Both the position numbers and the translations under genes were made by a program. Under the pieces are notes generated by a model that was not told where the DNA came from, made no database searches, and saw only the letters and a program-made list of their open reading frames with translations. This document shows positions 11,312-20,753 of a stretch of DNA of 64,000 bases, in pieces. Location of the stretch: NCBI GenBank assembly GCA_036346375.1, contig JAYEVE010001288.1, positions 24,607-88,606 of the forward strand, in the 5' to 3' direction. How positions within the stretch are numbered: position 1 is the first letter of the stretch; every line of letters begins with the position of its first letter. Source of the stretch: Guadua angustifolia (lineage: Eukaryota > Streptophyta > Magnoliopsida > Poales > Poaceae).

Positions 11312-11329
11312 TGGCAAAGGTTAAGTCAT

Positions 11330-12211
11330 AGGTTACGTGATAAGCACTCAAAATACGTGTGCGTGTATATTCATAGCCTAATATAGCTAATCATATGTAT
11401 CTCTAGTCTTGCCATCAACCCATCCTAAAGTCTATACAAGAGTTTCTTTTATAAGTTAGTTTCCCATCACGTAGCTAGGCAATATAGGACTATAGTCCTA
11501 CACACTCTCAACCCAACACCCTTTACTTCTTTCATTGAAGTAATTCTGAAATTAATTACAACACTATGAACTGTTCACAGGAATTCAAGGTAAATTTTGC
11601 CAGGATACAATTTCAAGGTAAATTGGAACTTGGAAGAGGGCAAAGATGAAATAGTTTGGTTTCTGGGCTGCAGTTGTTGTTAGTTTCCCACGCAGTAACA
11701 GATTACAGTGAACTTTAATTCAGATGATTTTGGTGATCATGATAGTTTAACTAGGAAAGAGCTACCTGCTAACAGTGGACAGAGCAGAAAAAAATATTAT
11801 CGCCCGATTAATTCACTCTCCAATGAATTACTTACACAGAAAATGCAAACGTGATGCTCTCATCTTTGCAGGTACTGGGTAAGAAACCAATTTGAATGTT
11901 TTTCTCCTTTGTTAAAAGTACTGAATGTATAGTGTTTATATGTAAGTGATAAAAAATCTGTTCACGGGTAATAAGTTCAGGTAGGAGACACTTGATTCTG
12001 AGCGAAAACGCCACCGGAAAATATGTCATTCTTGTGCATATCAGATAGCAAGTGACAGGCAAAATGAGCAGCAAATTTGAATATCAATTCATACCACAGC
12101 TGCTACAAGGATCTATATCTACAAAATTTCCCCCACCATTCTGGTAGCAAGGAAAACAATAGAAAAACTAAAAAGAAGAAGAAATCAAGAGCTAGCCAAA
12201 ATTGTTCCTCA
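11330..12211. other. Intergenic, 3' side of RTFL copy B
   Basis: AT-rich sequence with no credible coding region or terminal repeats. The part nearest 12212 should hold the 3' untranslated region of RTFL copy B. No polyadenylation site can be fixed by eye. Confidence 0.45.
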
Positions 12212-12331
12212 TCAGTCATGCCACCGGAGCAGTATAACGACGCATTGCGAAATGATGTAAAGCCTTGATCTTTGCTCCTTGAGAGCTTTGCTGAATCCTC
12301 CTCCTCTCCATCTCTGGCTCCCAAGCTTCAT
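12212..12331 (-). CDS. DVL/RTFL small peptide, copy B (39 aa)
   Basis: The 39-residue peptide starts MKLGSQRWRGGGF and ends VVILLRWHD before a TGA stop. The RTFL domain is present (LKEQRSRLYII, then a Cys-Val-Val run and RWHD), but the usual Arg-Arg-Cys or Arg-Cys before it is Ser-Gln-Cys. An in-frame ATG at 12457 would give 81 residues. The TATA box at 12475-12484 would place transcription start near 12450, downstream of that ATG, so the 39-residue start is preferred. It resembles copy C more than copy A (MKL..GSQR, GGGFS). Inferred role: membrane-associated regulator of cell proliferation, as for the family. Confidence 0.87.
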   Translation of the reverse strand: MKLGSQRWRGGGFSKALKEQRSRLYIISQCVVILLRWHD

Positions 12332-14128
12332 CCTGGCAATCTGAATGCTCACTCTTGAACTCTGAAAGATGTATCTACTGTGGGTATAGCTAGTTAAGCT
12401 GAAAACACAACAACTGTATGATCTTGCTGTTGGTGTGCTTGACTCAGTGGAACACAATTCAAGGGGGTTTATAACTTTTTATAGGTAGGATCAGGCAGAT
12501 GGAGATCAATAGGAGACTAGAATATACACCCACCCATCTGCATCATGGCATAACTGGCAATCCACACCTGCATGTACTTTCACCATCAGACAAGGGAGTG
12601 AAAAACTAATACCCCATTGTCCATCTGATCATGTGAGCCTACCTGCTATCATCATACAGTAATCAAGCTCCAGGCTCCAGCTCTGGCCTTGCAGGCATTA
12701 GTATACTGGCTAAAGTCATGTTTGATGATCTCTGAGAAAATCACGGCGTGCCGGACAGCCCGGAATGGCCCTCCCGTGCGCCTGACGGGCAACCTGACTG
12801 ATCTCGCGCGCGCTCCGGGTGGACGTGAGTGAGGCTGCATGTGTTGAGAGATGACTACAGCTAAGGATTTGCCTGGATCTGGCCTTTGGTTTGGCGCCTG
12901 CTAAAGAATATTAACAGCTATGTATCTCTATCCCCGGGTAGATCGAATAGTTCAATAATAGCACGCAATTGGACATGCCAACTAGCTAGACAAACCGCTT
13001 ATCTTTGCTTGTTTTGAAGTCCCTGGTTTCTAGGTGGCAGACCTGGACAGTGCATAGATTATGCCATGTATGTTGCCTCCTCGCACTGGGCGCGGCCAAC
13101 ATTCCAATATTTTTGTAGTGTCTTCTTAACTGCATTAGTTGACAAGTTCATTGAATTTGCGAAATGGATTGATCCGGCATTTCAGGAATCAAGCAAAAAA
13201 TATTTAATTTCCTGTCATGTTTTCAGTGAGGTCTTTGCCATGTTTTTGCTACTGGATGTTGTTTGCTCTCACTAAATGTAAATGTGTACTTACTGACCCT
13301 CTCATGCATGCTTCAATGCTTTTCTTCTCAATACAAATTGCATAAATCTTAAAGCAAATAAAAGGATAAGTAATCACCATCTACCCTTTGTTCATACTTT
13401 AATATTTGTACAACTGTAAAAAAGAAAAGCATGGAAGTACCTCTCATTCTTCAAACATCGCAAAAAAATTGTTTTGAGGAAATAGAAAAAAATTGTGTTG
13501 AGCAGAAAATTAGTTAAATAAACCTCAACACATGCTCTTGTAAGAGTAGGTTTTTGCCAGATTTAGAGTTTGGTTCGTCATACACCTTCGTTGGACTAAT
13601 TCGTGTTGGTATATATTATTTCAAGTATTTATTAGAGGAGGTGGTTTATATAGCATATCTTGCGCAAAGCGTCTTAACGGCATACCATTTAATCAAATCA
13701 ATTTGATTCTGACATCCAGTCAACACGAATAATTCTCTAAAAATTTTAAAGATATCCACTAGAATGATCTGTCATTATTTACAACTTCAAGTCCTAATTC
13801 AATCAGCACAAGAACGAATAATTTTTTTTTAACAAAAACATACAGATGTTTTAAGGTGAAAAATAAATTTAAAAAGCGGGGCAAAAAAGAAGATCAATTT
13901 ACACGGCTAAATATTCCATTGCGTAAGACTGATGTGGCCAAGTTTTCATATGATTGCATTTGCTTTAGGTGGATGGGACTGGACATTAACAAGTCAAAAA
14001 GACTGACGAGGCACAAGCCACTTTCATCATGAGTCATGACCAACAACAAGGTGGGGGCTAAATTTACTTGCCACTTAGCATCACATCCATATACAAATTC
14101 ACAAGAAAGACTTGAAGATGGAAGGGAT
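12332..14128. other. Upstream region of RTFL copy B, no further gene
   Basis: Contains the GC-rich block CCCTCCCGTGCG-CCTGAC at 12769-12786, matched upstream of copy C at 15512-15533. A segment of about 120 bp at 13320-13435 resembles 15960-16080 upstream of copy C. A perfect 10-bp inverted pair (ATTCGTGTTG at 13599-13608, CAACACGAAT at 13721-13730) may mark a small unclassified MITE. No recognisable coding region. Confidence 0.5.
12475..12484 (-). promoter_or_regulatory. TATA box of RTFL copy B
   Basis: CTATAAAAAG on the minus strand lies about 145 bp upstream of the preferred start at 12331. A second TATA-like word (GTTATAAAC) is adjacent. Its position argues against use of the upstream in-frame ATG at 12457. 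Confidence 0.6.
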
Positions 14129-14143
14129 AAATCAACCAAGCAT

Positions 14144-14351
14144 TTTTTTTAAATATGATCAGAAGCTCTGACATTCAGTATAGAAGAACAACAAATGGAT
14201 TCTGATGCACTCACTCACACCCACCCACCCACCCCACGCACGCACGCGACCGCACGGCACACCCGCGCGCACCTGGGCGATCCGAGGATCGAACCCGGGC
14301 GGGCCGCTCGCACATCAGCGGAGCTGGCCAACGAGCCGCTGGCTCGTTCGC
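14144..14351 (-). mobile_element. tRNA-derived SINE with 15-bp target duplication
   Basis: Perfect 15-bp duplications AAATCAACCAAGCAT flank the element at 14129-14143 and 14352-14366. On the minus strand the element begins GCGAACGAGCC, contains a pol III B box (GGGTTCGATCC, near 14288-14298) and an A-box-like GTTGGCCAGC, and ends in an A-rich tail (opposite the T run at 14144-14150). Length 208 bp is normal for a grass SINE. The family cannot be named from sequence alone. Confidence 0.88.
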
Positions 14352-14960
14352 AAATCAACCAAGCATACTTCATGGTGTTCTGCAAGTCTATTTCTTCATA
14401 TGTACTTAATCAAATGCTCATAAGACTTCCAGAATCAGATAGCTGAACACACTGCATTTCAGTCAGATCGGAGTCCCAACGCAGGAACTGGATTACTGGA
14501 AGAGAGAGAACCTCTTGAGCTTGGTCCTGCAAAAGAATGAATTAAGTTCAATTCTACAGTAGCCACACCCTGCATGTTAAGATGAATCAGAAAGGCAGTT
14601 GAATCTGCCCATATCATCTGCAGCACACAATAAACACAGAGATAAATCAAAGAATTTTTCAACGGAGACGAGTAAGCGATTGATCAAAACATTTGTTTTC
14701 TTTTTGTTGATGTTGCATTCCACACTGATGTAATTGTACAATGACACACTTGCTAAGAGGGAGGGAGAGGCACTGGTGAACACTGGAATCCTACTGCTGC
14801 TACTACGGTTCTACCTCTACCATACTATATTTGCCCCTATGTACAACGGCCGACACCATTCTGGCACAGCACAATCACAAGCCCAAAAACAAAAATCTTC
14901 GCACACGAGCACGAGCGCGAGCGCGAACAACACCGACCGACGGATCCATCGATGAATCCA

Positions 14961-15086
14961 TCAGTCGTGCCACCGGAGGAGCATGACGACGCAGCGTTGG
15001 ATGATGTAGAACCTGGCCCTCTGCTCTTTGAGGGTCCTGCTGAACCCTCCTCCCCTCTGCCTCCTCTGGCTGCCAAGAAGCTTCAT
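14961..15086 (-). CDS. DVL/RTFL small peptide, copy C (41 aa)
   Basis: The 41-residue peptide starts MKLLGSQRRQRGGGF and ends RCVVMLLRWHD before a TGA stop, with a complete RTFL domain (LKEQRARFYII then Gln-Arg-Cys). An upstream in-frame ATG at 15155 would give 64 residues (MISLLDLAPAQ...). The TATA box at 15191-15202 would put transcription start near 15165, so that ATG could lie just inside the leader; both forms are possible. The internal start matches copies A and B in length. Family role: restricts polar cell proliferation, acting at the plasma membrane. Confidence 0.9.
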   Translation of the reverse strand: MKLLGSQRRQRGGGFSRTLKEQRARFYIIQRCVVMLLRWHD

Positions 15087-15190
15087 CTTGCGCTCGATCG
15101 TTGTGCTTTGTGTAAACTGTAGTTGTGCTGGAGCGAGATCTAGCAAACTAATCAACCTCTTCTTGGCACAGGTGTCACCCCAAAGGGTGG

Positions 15191-15202
15191 CTTATATATA
15201 GG
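15191..15202 (-). promoter_or_regulatory. TATA box of RTFL copy C
   Basis: CCTATATATAAG on the minus strand lies about 105 bp upstream of the start codon at 15086, the same spacing as in copy A. Confidence 0.65.
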
Positions 15203-15705
15203 GAAGGAGCTAGATCCAGATGAGAGTGGAGGCTTAGCTGATGAAGAAGAAGGCTATGGCAACAAGAATTAATAATGCAAGTGTGAGCCGAGTGAAGCTA
15301 GGGCCACATGGGCGTGCAACGGCAGGCAATGGGGCTGGGGTGGCAGAGAGACGGACAGCGGCGCGGATTCCTCCTGCCCCCTGGACCGCCGGGCAGGGTG
15401 GTTCGCCCGTCGTGCTCCGCGTCAGACGCTGCGCCGTGGTGGTGCGTGGCCCGTGGAAGATGTGTCGGGGGCCAGGCAGGGGTTGAGGCACGGTGAAGAG
15501 TCGCTGCCACGCCCTCCCGTGCGTGCGCCTGACCGGCCCTCCGCCCGGTCGTGCGCTGCAGCCCGGGGACCACCGCCGCGGCACCTCCCTCCTGTCCTGT
15601 TTGAACGGTGGCTGATGACTAGGCTCGGATTGTACGTGCCCTCCTGCTTTCTCTCGTTCGTAAGTGGTTTAGCTTTCTCCTCGTGGTTACAGCTAAAAAA
15701 AAAAA

Positions 15706-15935
15706 GCAGGTTTGTTTCAGCTTTAGATTATCTAAAAATTAATTCGGATTGTGAATGTAGAGAAACTAATTCCTCAAAAACTAGAATTCAAAAGCACATA
15801 TAAAGTGAATTGTAGATTCTAGTGTTTATGAGTGGGCTGGATTGTGAAAATTAGATTCTAGAATCAGACTGTTTGTTTCTGATTCTGTTTTTAAGGTCAG
15901 AATCTAGAATCAAAAGTTAAAACAAACAAGGCCTA
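15706..15935. mobile_element. Probable short MITE, about 230 bp
   Basis: The left end AGGTTTGTTTCAGCTTTAGA and the right end, read on the minus strand, AGGCCTTGTTTGTTTTAACT are imperfect inverted repeats. They are bordered by A-rich TAAAAAAA on both sides, as a duplicated target would be. The interior repeats TTAGATTCTAGAATCAGA-like words. Superfamily is uncertain; A-rich flanks make the target duplication weak evidence. Confidence 0.42.
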
Positions 15936-16639
15936 AAAAAAAGAGAGCAGTGCTTCCTGTTTTCGCTCTTAGTATAACTTTTATAAATATTAAAGCAAAT
16001 GAAGGAATAAGTAATTATTATCTATTATTTATTTATATTTTAATATTTATATAAGCTGTAAAAAAAAGTACAGATGCACCTAAAAAAGTAACTTTTCACT
16101 GTACTAAAATTTATACCAAAAGGTATATCTTTTAAATTTTGGTATCAGGAGAAAAAAGGTTATAGTTGTTGGGTGAATTATTTTAAATAATTTTATAAAA
16201 ATAATATGCTAAATGTTTTTGCAAAAGTATACATCTGTCACCATATGAAATAGCGACAGAAGCTCTAACGTCGTGATAGATATTGAATTGGTGACAAATG
16301 TCTGTATTGTCAGAGATTAAATTAGCCGATAGATTATTTTGTCGTGGATTTAGTTGGCCAACAAGGATTGGAGTTTCTATCACCAATTCATTTAGCGACA
16401 AATGCCCTGTCGCTAATTCATTTAGTGACAAATCTTCTATCAAATTGGCGACAGAATTTCTGTCACTTAGGGATGACAATTGGGTAGGTACTTCTAGGTA
16501 CCACTACCTTAAACCCAAATCCGAACTTGAACAAAGTCCCGTCTACCTAATACCATTAAGCTTTATGGGCACAAGTCTGTACCTATACCCAAACCCAATA
16601 GGTACCCGATACCTAATGGGTACCCACAGGCACAAATCA

Positions 16640-17430
16640 TGCTTGCGAGCACCGAAGGCGAAGGAGGAGAGGTGGGGTGCCATTGTCGCTTCATGCTCCA
16701 CCCCTCTCGCGGACGTCGGAGGCCAAGGGAGGTGGCCATGGCGGAGGAGACGGTGACACAGGCGAGGCAGGGGGTGATTCTCCAACAACAACCGGGTAAT
16801 TCTTTTTGCCTATTGTTCCTTCTCTTCTCCCTAAAAGAAACCCACTAAGAACTATTCCGACATACAAGAACGATAAACCATTGAACCAATAAACCAAAAC
16901 CCGGCGTATCGACCACACCACAAGAGCTAGGGGAGGGAGAGAGAGGTACCTCGGACTCGAGTAGGGTGATGTAAGTTATGAGTGTCGTGGCGCCTCCTTT
17001 GTCACGGCGCCTGACGGACTCCTCATTAAAACTGGCCTCGTGAAGATTCCTCCAGATCGCCTCGTCCCGGCAACGCCGTCGCTTCTGATCGGTCACGAGC
17101 TTGCCATGGCTCAGCCCACCGGAACACTAGACCTCGGGGGTACGGTCCGAGGGCAGTGCATTTCGGGTGAGTAGGGGTTGCCTCTCCCTCTCTCCTTCTC
17201 ACCTCTCCTTTCTCTCTCTTCTTTTGGGCACTATCTTGTTGGGCCAGGAGGAGCCGATGGGAGGTCGGCGTGGGGAGTTGGAGGCGAGGGAGGCGGGCGT
17301 CAGTCGTTGATGGAGGCAGAGGCTAGAGGAGGGAGGCCGAGGCAATCAGGCGATGGGGATAAGGGGAGGGAGGAGATAGGGGCGAGGGGAATCAGGGAGG
17401 AGCCGACTCAACCAAGTAGTCAGTGAGTTT
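16640..17430. other. GC-rich interior of the hAT-type element
   Basis: Frames such as 16845-17096 minus (starting MTDQKRRRCRDEAIW) are open but not recognised. The purine-rich stretch at 17240-17400 is low complexity (GGGAGG/GAGGGAGG words). It could be captured gene sequence, but I see no domain and no exon-intron structure. Confidence 0.3.
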
Positions 17431-17516
17431 GTTTTTCTCATATACCTCTAAAAAGTGGGCCCACATGTCATAGAATACCTATTGGGTGCCCATGGGTACA
17501 AGTTGACACCCACACC

Positions 17517-18370
17517 TGTCGGCGTATTCCACCTGACAGGCCCGAGTCTACAGACCGGGGTTAGTTCAGTAGGAGGGTGTCTTCGCGGTTGGCAAACCCT
17601 AATGAGGGGAAACCCTAGAGACTCCCACACGAAGGACTTCGGAGCCTAGGAGCCAAAAGCGACACCAAGATTTTACCTAGGTTCAGGCCCCCTCTACCAG
17701 GGTAAAAGCCTTACATCCTGCTAGATTTCTTATTGAGTGTTTGAAGCAAGTATAGAGCTCTGGGGTTACAAGTTCTGCCTTAAGCTCTATTGCTTGAACT
17801 CTTGGTTCTCCGTCCCCCCTCCTCATGCACCCGAGGGCCCTTATATAGGCCAGGCTAACGGGAGTAGGTAAAAGGGGGGTCATCATGTTAATCTTCATAC
17901 ATTTATTACTCCTTCTGTCTTGTCCGTTCCTCGGCTTCATTAAATGCTTAGGCGCATGGCCGTCCGGTTAAGCAGGATGGGACCCTCTCGCGACAGGTAG
18001 GTGATAAGCGTCGGAGGAATGGGCTGCGGCGGGATTCCTTGTAATCAGCGGATCGACATGGCAAACCCGCCTCGACATCGTCACGATAGGGCAAGGAGGC
18101 AGTGAACCACCACTTCCCACCTTTTGCCTTGCGGCGGGGCGGCAGGCGTCCTCGCCACCTACTCGCCCGAACGCCATGTGGACCGGCGCTGGCCGGGCGG
18201 GCGTGCTCGCCCTTGACCGGCGCCGCCGTGGGCGGGCGGCGGCGAGCGTCTCGCCCGCTGCTCACTGACGCCCGTGACCGGCGCCCTAATGGCGAAGTGC
18301 TCGCCCGCGCCCGACCGAGCCGCCACGTGGGTGGCGGCCGAAGCGGCGGTATCTCGCCCACGATCTTATC
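17517..18370 (-). repeat. 3' LTR of the Tat element (right edge approximate)
   Basis: This aligns with 28501-29545 through many blocks: GACCGGG near 17552, CTAGATTTCTTATTGAGTG at 17722, CCTTATATAGGC at 17839, and GGATTCCTTGTAATCAGCGG near 18031. The last part is GC-rich with diverged repeats of GGCCGGCGCTGGC type. The expected terminal TGCCGACA is not found at the right edge, so that edge has diverged or been altered, and the boundary is uncertain by about 50 bp. Confidence 0.8.
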
Positions 18371-18395
18371 TCTTCACGAACCGTCGATGCGGGTG

Positions 18396-18405
18396 GTACA
18401 TATAT
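18396..18405 (+). promoter_or_regulatory. TATA box of the Tat counter-oriented gene
   Basis: TACATATATAG on the plus strand lies about 85 bp upstream of the ATG at 18486, near the edge of the LTR, and is followed by a pyrimidine-rich leader. It would drive the plus-strand gene independently of the gag-pol promoter in the opposite LTR. Confidence 0.55.
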
Positions 18406-18485
18406 AGACGCATTTGTATCAAGCGGTTTACGCCTTCTACTTTCTTGCGCACTTTAACTTTTGCTCCTTCGTCTCCCTTGTGCTC

Positions 18486-20753
18486 ATGGCGTCTCCCATT
18501 CTTGCTTCCACCGCCGACGCTGCCACGGTGAAGAGGATCACCAACATTGCACCGGAGGGCACCCTCCGCTTTCGGGCGGGGACCCCTACGCCGCGGTGCC
18601 TCTCCGACGAGATCCTCCTCCACACATGGGCGATGATGGCGGGTCTGATCCCGCCCTTCTCTGACTTCTTCCTCACGGTGCTCCACTTCTATGAAATCCA
18701 TCACCTTCACCTCACCCCCAACTCCATCGTCTTCCTTTCCATTTTCGCACACCTTTGTGAAATGTTCATGGGGGTGATGCCGAATCTTCCTTTGTTTCGC
18801 CACTTCTTCATCTGCCGCGCCTCCAGCGACAACGAGGTAGTGGGGAGCTGCTATTTCCACCTTCGGGACGGATTGGCTTCCCGCTACATTGCCTTCCAGC
18901 CCAGATCCAACTGGAAGGCATGGCGCAGCGGCGCTGTCGTTAATAGCGGCAATGATCGGCATACAGGGTACTGCCCGTGGCGGAGGCCTCCGAGAATTGG
19001 AACTCACCGGTCGAGGAGACAGCGGAGTTCCTTGCGATGGCGGCCTGCATCAACAGACTGCGGGACGCCGGACTAACTAGGGCGCTGGTGGCCCGAGACT
19101 TCGTGTCCCGACGAATTAGCCCCCTTCGTCGACGCACCCGTCCTGCATGGCAGTACACAGGCGACGACAACATAACCCGCACGTACCCTGGCCGTAAGTC
19201 TTCACTTTCCTTTGGCTTTTTCGGCGTACATGCTTTTTCCTGCGACTCTCTACCAACCAGCAGTCTTTCTTTATCTCTTTCGCCAGGTGCGGGAAACTTG
19301 GAGTGGTCACTTATTAGCAAGTGGCTCTCTGTATTGATGCCGCCGATCCCAAGCGGCTTGGACTTCCCGGCAGCGGCTCGACCGCTCGCCGACTTGGAGC
19401 ACGCGGAGCACCTGAGGATCGTCAGGCAGCTCCCGCCGATGGACTCCACTGGACCCGCCGTGGTGCCGCCGCCTTGATTGGTGATAAGGAGGCGGGCACT
19501 ACCGTGATCGGGACGTGGGCAGCGCGCTCGCCCGGGACAGCTGCGGGCGGACCTCAAGAAGGCCCGCACCACAGGTCAAACTTCCGCCGCCGCAAGCTCC
19601 GATGCGGTGGCTCCTTTGCAAGGGGCGGCAGCACAGGCCGTCCCGACCACAACTCCTCCTGGGGCGGCAACACATGCCGCCCCGATCGTGACTTCTCCTT
19701 TAGAGGTGCCGCCTCCTGCGGCACCAGCTCCTTCTCCCCTGGTGCCGGCCCCGACTGCCACGGCACTAGCGCCATTGCCAGCTCCTTCTCCTCCAGCGCC
19801 GGCCCCGACCGCCGCAGCGCCAGTGCCGACCGCCACGGGAGCCCATGCCACCGCTCAACAAGGTGGGCTCGTGCTCCCGCAGGCCGCCTTCAGCTTCAAG
19901 ACGGCGCCAAGGGCAACTCCTCAGGATGCCCCAGGGGTGCAGACACCCCCTGTGCCTACCGAGGCGGCGGGAACCTCCGCCCAGATGCCCCCGGCCGCCA
20001 CTGCCGAGAGGACCGAGGAGGGCGACCCCAACGCCAGCGCCTCCGGTAGCCTCGCCCCTCGCACCGCATCTGCTCCCGTCGCGCGCTTCGTCGAGCTCTT
20101 CACCGAACAGCGAAATACGCTTATTGGCTCGTCCTTGCCACCGCCGCCAGGCATGGGGCCCAGACGGCCAGCGGTGGCGTCGGTGAGGCGAGCGGTATTG
20201 CTGAGGAGCGAGGTGAGGCGAGCGAGCGGCGATGATGCAGAGAGGGCAGACGCGGTCGCCATGTAGCGGAGAGGAGAGAGGCGAGGCTGAAGCACTCGAG
20301 CACGGGTCCTACCACCTGCGGCATAATCTCGCCGTTATGCTCAAGAAGGCCTTCCAACGCACCAGGAGGTGCTTGGAGCCTTTGGGGGTGGCTTTGAATC
20401 CACCTCTGCAGGACACCACCTTGCAGTTTGCCCATGCGACCAATCAGGCCGCAGAGGCACTTCGGAGGCTACCCGCCACCTTGGCCGCCCGATCCACCAG
20501 AGAGGGGCGGGAAGTTGCGATCATGACCGCGACTTACGTGCTATCATTCGCTGCGCCGGTACGACGCGCTTTTGATCCGATGGCGGTGGTGACCGCAATG
20601 AGGAAGGCAGCGCGCAGTGGAGGAGCGGAGCGCTTGTGTGATGCGTAAGCATGTAGCAGGCGTCGGCTGCGAAGTGAGCGGCCGATCATGGACGTCTCCA
20701 CCCCGGTGGCGGAGGAAGAGGGCGCCGGCGACCTTGTCCTAGACGCCGAGTGA
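18486..20753 (+). pseudogene. Counter-oriented accessory gene of the Tat element (gypsy-type transposon family)
   Basis: The gene starts MASPILASTADAATV at 18486, after a TATA box. The N-terminal part (about residues 35-145) has LLHTWAMMAGLIPPFSDFF, LHFYEIHHLHLTP and CYFHLRDG, matching the domain Pfam calls Putative gypsy type transposon (PF04195). A frameshift near 18940 leads to RDAGLTRALVARDFVSRR and RPAWQYTGDD. A GT-AG intron lies at 19194-19286. The rest is Pro/Ala-rich (19607-20100), then a helical region (LAVMLKKAFQRTRRCLEP, 20330-20640). A TGA at 20751 probably ends it. Function is unknown; such genes are widespread in Tat elements. Frameshifts indicate decay. Confidence 0.8.
19194..19286 (+). 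other. Candidate 93-bp intron in the Tat accessory gene
   Basis: The donor is GGCC|GTAAGT at 19194 and the acceptor is a pyrimidine-rich TTTATCTCTTTCGCCAG ending at 19286. Removal joins the WQYTGDDNITRTYPG segment to AGNLEWSLISKW without changing frame. The intron length is a multiple of three and has no in-frame stop, so retention would also be translatable. Confidence 0.65.

Larger units (their letters stand above)
15087..16163. other. Upstream region of RTFL copy C, no further gene
   Basis: GC-rich DNA at 15300-15600 contains both blocks shared with the other copies (15512-15533 with copy B, 15562-15578 with copy A). Open frames there run on both strands in all phases, as expected from GC content, and show no domain. 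From 15690 the sequence is AT-rich and includes a probable MITE and the copy B-like segment at 15960-16080. Confidence 0.5.

Noticed and set aside
12212..12457. 81-residue form of RTFL copy B using the upstream ATG
   Set aside because: The TATA box at 12475-12484 places transcription start downstream of that ATG, and the extension is not shared with copies A and C.
13066..13275. 69-codon plus frame in the RTFL island
   Set aside because: No recognisable domain or promoter features; the length is within chance expectation for AT-rich sequence.
14250..14310. Possible tRNA gene because of a B-box sequence
   Set aside because: The A/B-box segment lies inside an element with 15-bp target duplications and an A tail, so it is a SINE; no tRNA cloverleaf is evident.
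18940..19572. Long minus-strand open frame opposite the Tat accessory gene
   Set aside because: It overlaps the recognised plus-strand gene throughout, has no domain, and is the shadow of a GC-rich coding region.
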